DNA of 64,000 nucleotides from contig CALQCC020000001.1 in the NCBI GenBank assembly GCA_943328975.2, positions 177,556 through 241,555 of the forward strand, given 5' to 3'. The notes below the pieces were generated by a model. It did not search any database, was not told where the DNA came from, and saw only the letters and a list, made by a program, of their open reading frames with translations. The translations under genes were made by a program, and so were the position numbers. This document shows positions 55,094-63,901 of the stretch, in pieces (position 1 is the stretch's first letter; every line of letters starts with the position of its first letter). The stretch comes from Bordetella parapertussis. Its GTDB lineage: Bacteria; Acidobacteriota; Terriglobia; Bryobacterales; Bryobacteraceae.

Positions 55094-56578
55094 ATGCCTT
55101 CCCGCTGGATCGACCTCGCGGTCATCGCCGCCTACCTGGCTGGCATCACGTGGTTCGGAGCCCGTTTCCGCAACACACAGCACTCCTTGAAGGACTACTT
55201 CCTGGGCGGTCGCAACGCACCGTGGTGGGCGATCGCACTTTCCATCGTGTCAGCGGAAACCAGTACGCTCACGGTCATCGGGACACCCGCGCTCTCCTTT
55301 ACCGGTAATTTTGGATTCTTGCAGGTAGTCTTCGGTTACCTCCTGGCGCGCATCGTCATCTCGACGCTCTTTCTGCCCGCCTACTTCCGGGGCGAGATGT
55401 ACACCGCCTACCAACTTATGGATGTGCGCTTTGGGCCGCGCATCCGCAAACTCACGGCCGGCACCTTTCTGATCCTGCGAGCACTGGCCGAGGGCGTTCG
55501 GGTATTCGCTATCTCCATCGTGATTTCCATCGTGCTGGGCACAGGGGAGATGACCAGCATCGTCTTTATCATGATTCTGACGTTGGTCTATACCTATGAG
55601 GGTGGGATGACTGCCGTCATCTGGACCGACGTCGTTCAGATGGTTTTGTACGTCTTCGGAGCCGGGGTCAGTCTGTGGGCGCTGCTCCACCAGATCCCCG
55701 GCGGTTGGAGCCACGTTGTGGATGTGGCCGGCCCACTCAACAAGTTCCAGATCTTCGACTTTCGCTTGGGCCCACCTGCCGAATTCTTCGCTCGCACTTA
55801 TAGCTTCTGGGGCGGTGTAATCGGCGGTTGCTTCCTGACAACGGCCAGCCATGGGACCGAGCAATTGATTGTTCAACGCCTACTTTCCGCCGGTAGTGAA
55901 CGCCAAAGCAGGGCCGCACTGCTGTCGAGTTGGGTGGTGATCTGCATTCAATTCACGCTATTCCTGATTGTCGGTGTTTGCCTCTTTACCTTGTATCAGG
56001 ATCGAGGCATGCAACGTCCGGCAGTTACCGACAGTATTTATCCCCGCTTTATTTGGGAGCAGCTACCAACGGGTGTCTCGGGATTGGTGATAGCGGCCAT
56101 TCTAGCTGCGGCAATGTCGAATTTAAGCGCCGCATTGAACGCGCTTGCATCTACAACTGTAATGGACCTTTGGCGCCCATTTGTGGGGAATAGTACTGTG
56201 ACCGAGGAGGCGACTTGGCTGCGCCGGGCCCGTCTAGCTACTGTGTTTTGGGGAACAGTCTTACTCGGAGTAGCTTTATTGGCTCGTAATTGGGGTGGCG
56301 TATTGGAAGCAGGCTTGGGAATTGCCTCCATCATTTATGGATCGCTGCTAGGTGTCTTTCTGCTTGGCCTGCTTACTCGCCGTGCGAATGAGATGGGCGC
56401 AATGATCGGAATGTGTGTTGGTTTGGCGGTCACTCTTTATGTTCGTTTTTATACGCCCGTGGCATGGACCTGGTATATCTTACTCGGTACTGGTATCACA
56501 TTCGGGATAGGTTGGATAGCGTCTTACATTGACGTAGTGCAGTCTGAAGCTGTAATGAAGACGAAGCCGCGGGCGTGA
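55094..56578 (+). CDS. Sodium:solute symporter family transporter
   Basis: 494 residues from the ATG at 55094, about thirteen membrane helices. DYFLGGRNAPWWAIALSIVSAETST (about 34-58) is the signature of the SSF family, and the sodium-site serines fit AAAMSNLSAALNALASTT (about 349-366). SSF proteins import sugars, amino acids, vitamins or organic acids with sodium. The substrate is unknown. From about 56030 the codon use becomes visibly more A/T-rich than in the first half. Confidence 0.88.
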   Translation: MPSRWIDLAVIAAYLAGITWFGARFRNTQHSLKDYFLGGRNAPWWAIALSIVSAETSTLTVIGTPALSFTGNFGFLQVVFGYLLARIVISTLFLPAYFRGEMYTAYQLMDVRFGPRIRKLTAGTFLILRALAEGVRVFAISIVISIVLGTGEMTSIVFIMILTLVYTYEGGMTAVIWTDVVQMVLYVFGAGVSLWALLHQIPGGWSHVVDVAGPLNKFQIFDFRLGPPAEFFARTYSFWGGVIGGCFLTTASHGTEQLIVQRLLSAGSERQSRAALLSSWVVICIQFTLFLIVGVCLFTLYQDRGMQRPAVTDSIYPRFIWEQLPTGVSGLVIAAILAAAMSNLSAALNALASTTVMDLWRPFVGNSTVTEEATWLRRARLATVFWGTVLLGVALLARNWGGVLEAGLGIASIIYGSLLGVFLLGLLTRRANEMGAMIGMCVGLAVTLYVRFYTPVAWTWYILLGTGITFGIGWIASYIDVVQSEAVMKTKPRA

Positions 56579-56705
56579 TATTTGTTGTAGCAGGAGTCTT
56601 GAAATACGGGGGCAATAGGCGTAAAATTGTAAAATCGGAGGCCGATGTTGTGGCAAAACTAGGAGTGTCTACGCTGAGCTCTGAGGGGATTGGAAGGGGA
56701 TTTTC

Positions 56706-56930
56706 ATGGACGTACTCAAAATACTTGCGGACCTCCGCCGTGAGCGGGAGCGGATCGAAGAAGCGATCTTGACGTTGGAACGATTGGCCGCGGGTGCAGG
56801 CCGCCGTCGCGGCAGACCCCCAGCATGGATGTCGCAATTGAAGCCATCAGAGGGAAAAGGGCCGGAGACGAAACGTCGCGGTCGCCCCCCGGGCAGCAAG
56901 AACAAGGCCAAGGATTCGGCCAACTCGTAA
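56706..56930 (+). CDS. AT-hook microprotein
   Basis: 74 residues. A short helical or coiled-coil N-terminus (DVLKILADLRRERERIEEAIL, split into two heptads) is followed by two AT-hook cores: RGRPP at 35-39, flanked by RR, and RGRPP at 58-62 in KRRGRPPGSKNK. AT-hooks bind the minor groove of A/T-rich DNA, so this is a probable nucleoid-associated or regulatory peptide that dimerises through its helix. A perfect hairpin terminator 13 nt downstream supports an independent transcript. Confidence 0.72.
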   Translation: MDVLKILADLRRERERIEEAILTLERLAAGAGRRRGRPPAWMSQLKPSEGKGPETKRRGRPPGSKNKAKDSANS

Positions 56931-56943
56931 CAGGTATTGATGG

Positions 56944-56976
56944 TGCCCCGAGCTCACGCTCGGGGCATTCTTTTTT
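56944..56976 (+). terminator. Intrinsic terminator after the AT-hook gene
   Basis: TGCCCCGAGC paired with GCTCGGGGCA around TCAC, followed by TTCTTTTTT. Ten perfect base pairs and a T tract. Confidence 0.92.
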
Positions 56977-59077
56977 AGCGGCGACTGCGAGTGTTGGTAG
57001 GTAGTTCGACACTATCTTGCCGCACCACCGTTGGTGCGGAAGGCCGGAACACAAAGAGGAATACATCGGTGCTGCTGTCCGCTGGTGGAGCAGCTTGGCC
57101 AGTAAGAAACACGTTCCCGAACGATTGTCCGGTGACATAGACATTTCCCGCCGAGTCCACTTCAATCCCCTGTACAACCTGGAAGCCCGGACCCGTCACA
57201 AAGCTGGAATACACAAGGGCCTTTTCAGGCGTTTCGATGGTGTCGATGATTGCAACAAATCCGTCTGTTCCACCAAGTGCGGAGGTTGGACGCAGAGCAT
57301 CCACCGTTTTTAGATCGCGCGAGAGTGTGTACCCGCCAATGTAGTAGCGGCCTGACGGACCGATGCGCATGTCGATGATGACGTCGCCATCGTTCCCGCC
57401 GAAGAAGGTGGAGTAGACCAAAGCCTGCGCAGGATTTGTTTTGGTTAAGTCCAAAATAGTTAGGGTCGCGTCACCGGAACCCGCCTGGCGAGGCTGCATC
57501 GCAAGCGCCGAGACGGGGTAGTCGTCGGATAAAGAGAAGCCACCGAGCGCCACACGGCCTTGTCCATCGAGTAACACCTTCCATGCCTGATCGATGCCAC
57601 TGCCGCCCACAAAGGTGGAATACTCCGTCTTTGCGCCCAACAGGTCGAGCTTAGTGACGAACGCGTCGCTGCCGCCTCGGTAGACGGTCTGGTAGGCTCC
57701 CGGGGTAGCCGGGAAATCGTAAGAGAATGTAACGCCCGCGACATAAACTTTGCCCGCGGCATCGACTGCAATGGAGCGCGGTTGATCGAAGAATGATCCG
57801 CCTAGATAAGTGCTGGCAAGCAGCGAATCCGCGCCGCTCTTGTTCACGTCGAACGCTGCCACCCAACCGTCGTACCCGTTGAATCGCTGAGCCTGTTGAG
57901 CGTTCTTTACCGGGAAGTCGGTGCCGTTGGTGAAACCTGTGATGTAGACTTTGCCGGGAGTGCCCAGTGCGATCGCCGTCGGTTCTTCGTTGCCTGTGCC
58001 GCCGAAGAATGTCGCATACTTTAGCCCGGATTCCCCAGGAAGATTCGTATCGAGCGCGGCCAGGAACATCTTGCGCGTTTCCCCGTTGGTGGTGGCGTAA
58101 GCGTTCGTGGTGACGGGGAAGAAGAAGTCGTCGGTGATGCCCGTGAGATAGAACACGCCATTCGCATCTACCGCCGCGGCACGCAGCGAATCCCCGAACA
58201 TGCCGCCAAAATAGCCGGAGTAGGTGATGACTTCGTCCTGCGTACCCAGCGGATTCAGCTTGGTGGTGAACACATGGGGGTTCGGCGACAGCAAGAAGCC
58301 GCTATAGGCGGTCCCAACCAGCGGGAAGTTATTCGATGAAGTGAAGCCAGCGATGTAGATGGAGCCGTTCTTATCCTGCGAAATGCTCAGCGGACCTTCT
58401 GCTCCACCACCGGCGAGATACGCGGTGAAGAGCATTTGCGGGTCGATCACTAACTTGCGGGATTCGTCGTAGTTGCCTAGGCGGATTGAATAGTTGCCGT
58501 CGTCCTCGCGGTAATAAGAAGACGCCACGGTGACCACTTCGCCCGAGGCTTTGCGCTGGTACGTGACAGGAGCCTTTTGCGTCACATCGCCGTTCGACAT
58601 CGTCAAGACCAACGAACCGTCTTGGGCTACGTGGGAGCTTTTCGCGCCATCAAACTGCATGCGGATCAGGGAAGGATCGGCGCCAGGGGCCAGTTCGAAA
58701 TCGTATTCCAAGCTCTGTCCCAAACCGTAATAGAGTACATCGATGCCTGGGTACACACCCGCGCGGCGCAATTTCAGGTACGCGTCGGTGGAATAGGTCC
58801 CTTCGCTGCCAAAGTGATTGCTGGGTGTGGCGGACTTCTTTTCGCCCACGAACGGGGCGTCGGGGTTGCCACCCACGAATTGCAGACGCAGTGCTTCCTT
58901 GCCTAGAACGACCGCGGTCCATTCTTTGCCCACGCCGACCCCGAAGCCTAGACTACGAGCGACCCACGCCCGGCTAGATTCCTGCTCAAAGCGCAGCGGT
59001 ATCTTTTGAATGACGGAGGCATCGGGAGCGGCAAATACGCTCCCCGCCAAAATGGCAAGGCAAACAGGCAGACGCAT
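56975..59077 (-). CDS. Secreted SBBP-type beta-propeller protein
   Basis: 700 residues from the ATG at 59077, which gives the signal peptide MRLPVCLAILAGSVFA; the frame runs another 132 codons upstream but would cross the divergent gene. An N-terminal beta domain (IPLRFEQESSRAWVARSLG to RKLVIDPQ, about 25-245) is typical of the DUF7948/SBBP group. Repeats of the type VDAAGKVYVAGVTFSYDFPAT follow, alternating with TKLDLLGAKTEYSTFVGG. The function of these secreted propellers is not known. Confidence 0.83.
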   Translation of the reverse strand: MRLPVCLAILAGSVFAAPDASVIQKIPLRFEQESSRAWVARSLGFGVGVGKEWTAVVLGKEALRLQFVGGNPDAPFVGEKKSATPSNHFGSEGTYSTDAYLKLRRAGVYPGIDVLYYGLGQSLEYDFELAPGADPSLIRMQFDGAKSSHVAQDGSLVLTMSNGDVTQKAPVTYQRKASGEVVTVASSYYREDDGNYSIRLGNYDESRKLVIDPQMLFTAYLAGGGAEGPLSISQDKNGSIYIAGFTSSNNFPLVGTAYSGFLLSPNPHVFTTKLNPLGTQDEVITYSGYFGGMFGDSLRAAAVDANGVFYLTGITDDFFFPVTTNAYATTNGETRKMFLAALDTNLPGESGLKYATFFGGTGNEEPTAIALGTPGKVYITGFTNGTDFPVKNAQQAQRFNGYDGWVAAFDVNKSGADSLLASTYLGGSFFDQPRSIAVDAAGKVYVAGVTFSYDFPATPGAYQTVYRGGSDAFVTKLDLLGAKTEYSTFVGGSGIDQAWKVLLDGQGRVALGGFSLSDDYPVSALAMQPRQAGSGDATLTILDLTKTNPAQALVYSTFFGGNDGDVIIDMRIGPSGRYYIGGYTLSRDLKTVDALRPTSALGGTDGFVAIIDTIETPEKALVYSSFVTGPGFQVVQGIEVDSAGNVYVTGQSFGNVFLTGQAAPPADSSTDVFLFVFRPSAPTVVRQDSVELPTNTRSRR

Positions 59078-59133
59078 TGATTTTAAGAGAGAACCCCTAG
59101 TAAGAGAAGCACGCAAACAGCCAATCACTAGGG

Positions 59134-59139
59134 TAGCAT
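59134..59139 (+). promoter_or_regulatory. Putative -10 element before the YfhO-like gene
   Basis: TAGCAT lies 6 nt before the TTG at 59146. GGAGG follows immediately but is only 1-2 nt from the start, too close to be a normal ribosome site. Confidence 0.35.
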
Positions 59140-59145
59140 GGAGGC

Positions 59146-61269
59146 TTGACCCGTTCTCCGTTCCGCGTCTTGCTGCTAGCGTTGGTTTGCACCTACGCTT
59201 TCTTCTTTGAATACTTGCCGCCCGTGCGACAGGTACACATCCCCTATGACCTGGAAGGCTACCACCTGCCGCTGGCCGACTATGCGTTTCAACAGTTAAA
59301 GCAGGGCCGCTGGCCGCAATGGGACCCGAGCATCTACTCCGGCATGAGTTTTGCGGCGAATGTCCAGGCCGCGCTCTACTACCCGGGCACGTGGCTGATG
59401 TTCCTGGCGACGTGGGGTCGGGAGCGGCTGTCGTATCAATCCCTGGAAGATTTGAACCTGTTGCATGTGCCACTGGCGTTCACACTGTGTTTCGTTTGGC
59501 TACGCGCGAAGCGGCTGTCGGACATGGCGGCAGTGTTGGGCGCAATGGTTTATGCCTACAGCGGGTACATGTGTTTGCAGCTGCAGCACTTCGGGTTGAT
59601 CGTGGCGTACACGTGGATTCCCTTGGCATTGCTGGGCGTGGACGAGGCGTCGGAGCGGCGGTCTGTTGGGCCGATGTGGAAAGTGGCTGTGGCGTCGGCG
59701 CTGGCGTTCCTGGGAGGATATCCGCCGACGTGGTTGGTGCTGGCGACGGTGGTCGGTGTGTATGCGTTGGCGAGTCCGGGTCGGTGGCGGAATGCTGCGG
59801 GTGTCATCGGCGCACTGGTTTTCTCGCTCGCGCTTTGCGGGGCGCAGATCCTGCCGACTTGGGAGGCGACGCATTTCCGTGAGCCGGAGTTGCGTTACGG
59901 AACGGGCATTAAGGATCCGATGTTCTACCTCTCGTATGTGGTTCCGAACTACTTCGACTTTGGGCTGAACGTGCCCGTGATGACCAACGTCGGCAAGGAG
60001 TATTTGTATCTGGGCGCGCCGGGGATCCTGGGTGTGCTGCTCGCACTGTGGTCGCGGCGATGGCAGGCGATCATACCGGCGCTCGCGGTGGTCGCGGTGA
60101 GTCTGATTGTCGTGATCAATCCGTGGGCGATTGTGTGGGACTCGATCAAGTTCTCATCGTTACTGGCGGATATCGTGCGGTCGGCGTATTTCCTTGCGGG
60201 TGTGACGCCGGGGTTGGCGTTGTTGGCTGCCATTGGGCTGGATGCGTTCTTGCAGCGAGAGTCTACCGTGCCTGCGTGGTTGCCGAAGGTTGCTGTGGTC
60301 GCGATGGTGGCGTGGGCTGCGAGTGAGTTACTGCGCTGGTCGGGCAAGGGATTTTCGGCTGGGCCCGCGGCGTTGATCGATCCGTTGATCACGCTGCTCA
60401 CGTTTGCGGTTGCGCTGGTTGCGTATCGTGCAGAGAGGAAGGTGTGGCTGGGGTTTGCGCTGCTGCTGTTTGTTGCGGTCGACTACAAGGTGTTCGGCAC
60501 CAGTTCGCGCGTTAATGCGAGTCCGGGGCAGGGGACCATCTATTCTTCAACCGACTTCGGGGCGATGAACAAGCAGGCTTACGGTCGAACGCGGAGTTAC
60601 CCGGACAACCGGGTGTTACTACATGAGCTCGGGCCCATGCCGTCTGTCCTGCGGCATGTGGGGTGGAAGTCGCCGCAGGGGTTCGATCCGTTCTTGAGCA
60701 CTTCTTATCGGGAACTCATCACGCGGGACGGAGTTTGGAACAGCGATCGAGATCTGATCTTGGATCCGATGAAGCTCGATGCGATGCAGCTCTACGGCGT
60801 GCGGTTCGTCATGACGGGCGAGGCTGGGTCGAAGTATAAGGATTTGATGGAGCATCCTCGCTATCGCATGGTGGGAGCGAACGACTCTTATTACAAGGTG
60901 TTCGAGTACTTGGATGCGAAGCCGATCTACGGGTTCACCGGGACAGTAGCGGTGCAGCGGCGCGATCCGGAGCATCGGGTGTTGCGGGTGCGATCGGACC
61001 AGGGCGGGTTGTTCACGTTCGCCGAGCAAGCGTATCCGGGGTGGAGTGCGACGGTGGACGGTAAGCCTGTGCCCATCGAGAAGTGGGAGATCGCGTTCCA
61101 GGCCGTGCGCGTTCCTGCGGGGGCGCACACGGTAGAGTTCGTGTATCACGAGCGACTGCTGAACGCGGGGATCGGCGTATCGCTGTTGTCGCTCGCGTTG
61201 CTGGCTTGGTGGATCCGGTCTAGTTCAAAAAGTACTGGTAGTAGAGCGAATCCCGCTGTTTCGGGATGA
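59146..61269 (+). CDS. YfhO-like multispanning membrane protein
   Basis: 707 residues from a TTG at 59146. The N-terminal helix is followed by YDLEGYHLPLADYAFQQL and WDPSIYSGMSFAANVQAALYYPGTW, then many hydrophobic segments (about 12) and a periplasmic C-terminal domain (FTFAEQAYPGWSATVDGKPVP) before a last helix. YfhO proteins resemble GT-C glycosyltransferases using lipid-linked sugars; D-type acidic residues in the first loop fit that fold. The acceptor is unknown. Its last 50 nt overlap the convergent mqnC gene. Confidence 0.8.
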   Translation: MTRSPFRVLLLALVCTYAFFFEYLPPVRQVHIPYDLEGYHLPLADYAFQQLKQGRWPQWDPSIYSGMSFAANVQAALYYPGTWLMFLATWGRERLSYQSLEDLNLLHVPLAFTLCFVWLRAKRLSDMAAVLGAMVYAYSGYMCLQLQHFGLIVAYTWIPLALLGVDEASERRSVGPMWKVAVASALAFLGGYPPTWLVLATVVGVYALASPGRWRNAAGVIGALVFSLALCGAQILPTWEATHFREPELRYGTGIKDPMFYLSYVVPNYFDFGLNVPVMTNVGKEYLYLGAPGILGVLLALWSRRWQAIIPALAVVAVSLIVVINPWAIVWDSIKFSSLLADIVRSAYFLAGVTPGLALLAAIGLDAFLQRESTVPAWLPKVAVVAMVAWAASELLRWSGKGFSAGPAALIDPLITLLTFAVALVAYRAERKVWLGFALLLFVAVDYKVFGTSSRVNASPGQGTIYSSTDFGAMNKQAYGRTRSYPDNRVLLHELGPMPSVLRHVGWKSPQGFDPFLSTSYRELITRDGVWNSDRDLILDPMKLDAMQLYGVRFVMTGEAGSKYKDLMEHPRYRMVGANDSYYKVFEYLDAKPIYGFTGTVAVQRRDPEHRVLRVRSDQGGLFTFAEQAYPGWSATVDGKPVPIEKWEIAFQAVRVPAGAHTVEFVYHERLLNAGIGVSLLSLALLAWWIRSSSKSTGSRANPAVSG

Positions 61270-62251
61270 AGCCGGCGTCGCGGATCAGACGGCGGAGCTC
61301 TTCTTCGCTGGCTTGGTGATGCGTGCCTGCCGCGCTGACTACGTTCTCTTCGATCATGATGCTGCCGACGTCATTGCCGCCGAAGCGGAGACCGACTTGG
61401 CAGGTCTTGAGGCCCGGGGTCACCCAGCTCGACTGGATGTTCGTAATATTTTCGAAGTAGAGGCGCGAGAGCGCTAGCATCTTCAAATACTCCACCGACG
61501 TCGCTTCTTCTTTCACGAAGCGGCCGAGCGAAGTGAGTTCGCGCTGGAAGGCCCAGGGGATGAAGGCGGTGAAGCCTCCGGTATCCTCTTGAATCTGGCG
61601 AATGATGTCGAAGTGGTTCATGCGCTGCTCAATGGTTTCGCCGGTGCCGAACATCATGGTCGCGGTGGTGCGCATCCCGAGTTCGTGACAAGTGCGATGC
61701 ACGTCGATCCATTCCTGCGTGCCACACTTCAGGCGGCTGATGCGATGGCGCACGTCTTCATCGAGGATCTCGGCTCCGCCGCCGGGCAGCGAATCAAGGC
61801 CGGCATCGCGCAGGCGGGCGATGGTGTCGCGTAGGGTGAGGCCACTGACTTCGGCAATGTTCACGATCTCCGGTGCGGAGAAGCAATGGCACCAGATGTC
61901 GAAGTTCTTCTTGATATTGCGCAGCAGATCTTCATACCACTCGATCTTGAGGTCCGGGTGGAGGCCGCCTTGCATGAGGATCCCGGTGCCGCCGAGGTCG
62001 ATGGTCTCCTGGATCTTCTGGAAGATGACTTCCTGCGGCAACACGTAACCTTCCTTGTGGCCCATGGGGCGATAGAAGGCGCAAAAGCTGCAGTATTCGG
62101 TGCAGAAGTTGGTGTAGTTGATATTGCGATCGATGATGTAGCTGACGATGTTGTCGGGGTGCAGCTTGCGGCGCACCGCGTCGGCGGCCATGCCGAGGCC
62201 GATCAGGTCTGTGCTGTGAAATAGGTCGATTGCTTCTGCGCGGGAGATCAT
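61220..62251 (-). CDS. mqnC: Cyclic dehypoxanthine futalosine synthase
   Basis: 343 residues. The radical-SAM cysteines C50, C54 and C57 lie in CTEYCSFCAFYRP. MQGGLHPDLKIEWYEDLLR and GGGAEILDEDVR are MqnC motifs. It cyclises dehypoxanthine futalosine in the futalosine route to menaquinone. Its ATG overlaps the mqnA stop (ATGA), so the two are co-translated. The quinone is the likely substrate of the alternative complex III encoded at 22 kb. Confidence 0.93.
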   Translation of the reverse strand: MISRAEAIDLFHSTDLIGLGMAADAVRRKLHPDNIVSYIIDRNINYTNFCTEYCSFCAFYRPMGHKEGYVLPQEVIFQKIQETIDLGGTGILMQGGLHPDLKIEWYEDLLRNIKKNFDIWCHCFSAPEIVNIAEVSGLTLRDTIARLRDAGLDSLPGGGAEILDEDVRHRISRLKCGTQEWIDVHRTCHELGMRTTATMMFGTGETIEQRMNHFDIIRQIQEDTGGFTAFIPWAFQRELTSLGRFVKEEATSVEYLKMLALSRLYFENITNIQSSWVTPGLKTCQVGLRFGGNDVGSIMIEENVVSAAGTHHQASEEELRRLIRDAGFIPKQRDSLYYQYFLN

Positions 62252-63051
62252 ACGGTTCCTCCTGAGATGGTAACGCGATCCAGTGCTAATGCGAGGTCGA
62301 GGTAGCGGCGCATGCCTTCGTAGTCGCGCTCGCCCAGTTCGAAGACGATGTGTTTGGTGAGATAGTCGCGGGTCAATTGTTCGCTGATGCCGCGGATGGG
62401 GGACTGCTCGCGGACGATGTCGTCCATGTGGTCGAGGCCGTAGCGGCAGGATTCTTTAAAGGCCTGTAAATAGGGCTCGCGGATGAGTTCCTTGCGGGCG
62501 CTCCACACGGCGAAAACCATGGGGAGGCCGGTCATGTTGACCCATTCGGCGCCCAGGTCGAGGCAGGCGTAGGGGATGGTGGCGGGGTCGATCAGCAACG
62601 CCGGGTCGCCGATGATGAGCGCGGCGTCGGCCTGGGCGAGCATGGCTTCCATGTCGGCGACCTGCGCGAAGACTCGGGGCGTGGCTCCGTAGCGTTCGGC
62701 TAGGATCACGCGCGAGAGCATGACGGAGGTGCGCGAGCCTGTGTCGACCGCTAGCGTTTTGATCTGCGCGTAGGGGACTTTCGAAATGAGAAGGATGGTG
62801 CGGACGGGTCCATGGCAGGCGATGCCGGTGCCCGGAAAATAGTCGAGCTGCTGGCGCGCCGTTTCGATGACCGGCAGAATTCCGATGTCGGCTTCGCCGG
62901 ACGCCATCTGCTGCGCACACAGCGAAGGCAGCGCAAAGCGGAGATCGAAGACGTCGCGAAGTGCGGGGTCAGGAGAGTGGGTGAAGCCCCAGACCAACGG
63001 CACCGTATTGAGATAGCTGACCGCGCAGACGCGGGGTTGTGTGGGTTGCAA
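62248..63051 (-). CDS. mqnA: Chorismate dehydratase MqnA
   Basis: 267 residues from a TTG at 63051. CAVSYLNTVPLVWGF at the N-terminus and GEADIGILPVIE are conserved. MqnA removes water from chorismate to give 3-enolpyruvylbenzoate, the first step of the futalosine pathway. It overlaps mqnC by 4 nt. A TAAAAT hexamer 6 nt before the start suggests a leaderless transcript. The other futalosine genes (mqnB, mqnD, mqnE) are not in the window. Confidence 0.93.
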   Translation of the reverse strand: MQPTQPRVCAVSYLNTVPLVWGFTHSPDPALRDVFDLRFALPSLCAQQMASGEADIGILPVIETARQQLDYFPGTGIACHGPVRTILLISKVPYAQIKTLAVDTGSRTSVMLSRVILAERYGATPRVFAQVADMEAMLAQADAALIIGDPALLIDPATIPYACLDLGAEWVNMTGLPMVFAVWSARKELIREPYLQAFKESCRYGLDHMDDIVREQSPIRGISEQLTRDYLTKHIVFELGERDYEGMRRYLDLALALDRVTISGGTV

Positions 63052-63057
63052 GCCTAT

Positions 63058-63063
63058 ATTTTA
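63058..63063 (-). promoter_or_regulatory. Putative -10 element of leaderless mqnA-mqnC operon
   Basis: TAAAAT on the minus strand, 6 nt before the TTG at 63051; no ribosome site. The closest match to the -10 consensus TATAAT among those with a TAnnnT form. Confidence 0.5.
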
Positions 63064-63088
63064 TCATTCGGCGGCGGAGGGGAAATAC

Positions 63089-63119
63089 TTTCACGCTAAG
63101 GCGCGAAGATTCGCAAAGG
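63089..63119. repeat. REP-like sequence of the TTTCACG-AAGGCGC-AAAGG type
   Basis: A 31-bp intergenic string with repeated GCGCGAAGATTCGCAAAGG-like units. Similar CGCAAAGGCGCAAAG strings are dispersed between genes in many bacterial genomes. One copy here, so the repeat nature rests on recognition. Confidence 0.3.
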
Positions 63120-63129
63120 CGGATACGAA

Positions 63130-63399
63130 CTAGGCGCCGAAGCGTTTGGCTGCCAGGGCTCGGGCTTTGGCGGCTTCTGCCGCGCGGTTCTTGGGTGGGG
63201 CGGTGGTGTCTAGCGATTGGAGGAGCCGCGCGGAGATGGCGGCGACTTCCTCGACTGCGGCTTGGAAGATGTCTTCGTTGGCCCGCGAAGGCTGGTTGAA
63301 GCCCGAGATCTTGCGCACGAATTGGAGCGAGGCGGCGTGGATCTCAGCGTCGGTGACGGGCGGGTCGAAGTTGAAGAGGGTCTTGATGTTTCGGCACAT
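63130..63399 (-). CDS. DUF2277 family protein
   Basis: 89 residues from the ATG at 63399; the frame continues 22 codons upstream but the family begins at MCRNIKTLFNFDPPVTD. It continues with EIHAASLQFVRKISGFNQPSRANEDIF and a helical region AAVEEVAAISARLLQSL. DUF2277 is a small, widespread family of unknown function. The Cys-Arg-Asn start is strongly conserved, which is unusual and supports this start. Confidence 0.9.
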   Translation of the reverse strand: MCRNIKTLFNFDPPVTDAEIHAASLQFVRKISGFNQPSRANEDIFQAAVEEVAAISARLLQSLDTTAPPKNRAAEAAKARALAAKRFGA

Positions 63400-63484
63400 G
63401 GGGCTTGGCTTCTGTGACGCTGTCGATGATAACATTTGGGAGCAGCCACGAAGATAACGGTGCAACTATTCCGCGGGACGTCAA

Positions 63485-63847
63485 TTATCGTTTCGGTATT
63501 TCTAGCGTTACATCAGAGCTGAAGTCGCCAACTAGACGGATGTCGGTGAGCGTCCGAATATCGACTATGCGATTAAACAAAATTGCTCCACTGGTCCCGC
63601 AGAAGAGGGAATATGTCCCGAGTGGGACGCGTTGGAATGAAAACGATCCGTCTGTTTGTACCGTTGTTACAAATTGTTCGTTCAGGTAGATCGCATTTAA
63701 CCTGCACTCGATATCTTTGCCAGGGACTGCTTTCAGCCGCCCCTGAATGGTCGTCGATAGCGTGCCGCCTTCCATCGCGCCGAAACTGAGTCCAATCGGA
63801 TAAGTCTCTTTTTGCCACCGAACTTCAATCTGCCCATCGAAGCCCAT
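63485..63847 (-). CDS. Hypothetical protein with carboxypeptidase-regulatory-like fold
   Basis: 120 residues. Beta-rich with VQTDGSFSFQRVPLGTYSLFC, which resembles the carboxypeptidase-regulatory/prealbumin-like repeat found as a module in acidobacterial surface proteins. No signal peptide, and a stop codon lies just upstream in the frame. It could be a small cytoplasmic protein or a fragment of a larger exported one. The region is more A/T-rich than its neighbours. Confidence 0.5.
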   Translation of the reverse strand: MGFDGQIEVRWQKETYPIGLSFGAMEGGTLSTTIQGRLKAVPGKDIECRLNAIYLNEQFVTTVQTDGSFSFQRVPLGTYSLFCGTSGAILFNRIVDIRTLTDIRLVGDFSSDVTLEIPKR

Positions 63848-63901
63848 CTCCCGATGGTGTCCCGCGTTTAGTTGAAGGTCAACACGGCGGGCAGATTCAT
63901 C

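Noticed and set aside
59078..59473. 132-codon upstream extension of the SBBP protein
   Set aside because: It would overlap the divergent YfhO-like gene and hide a good signal peptide; the ATG at 59077 is preferred.
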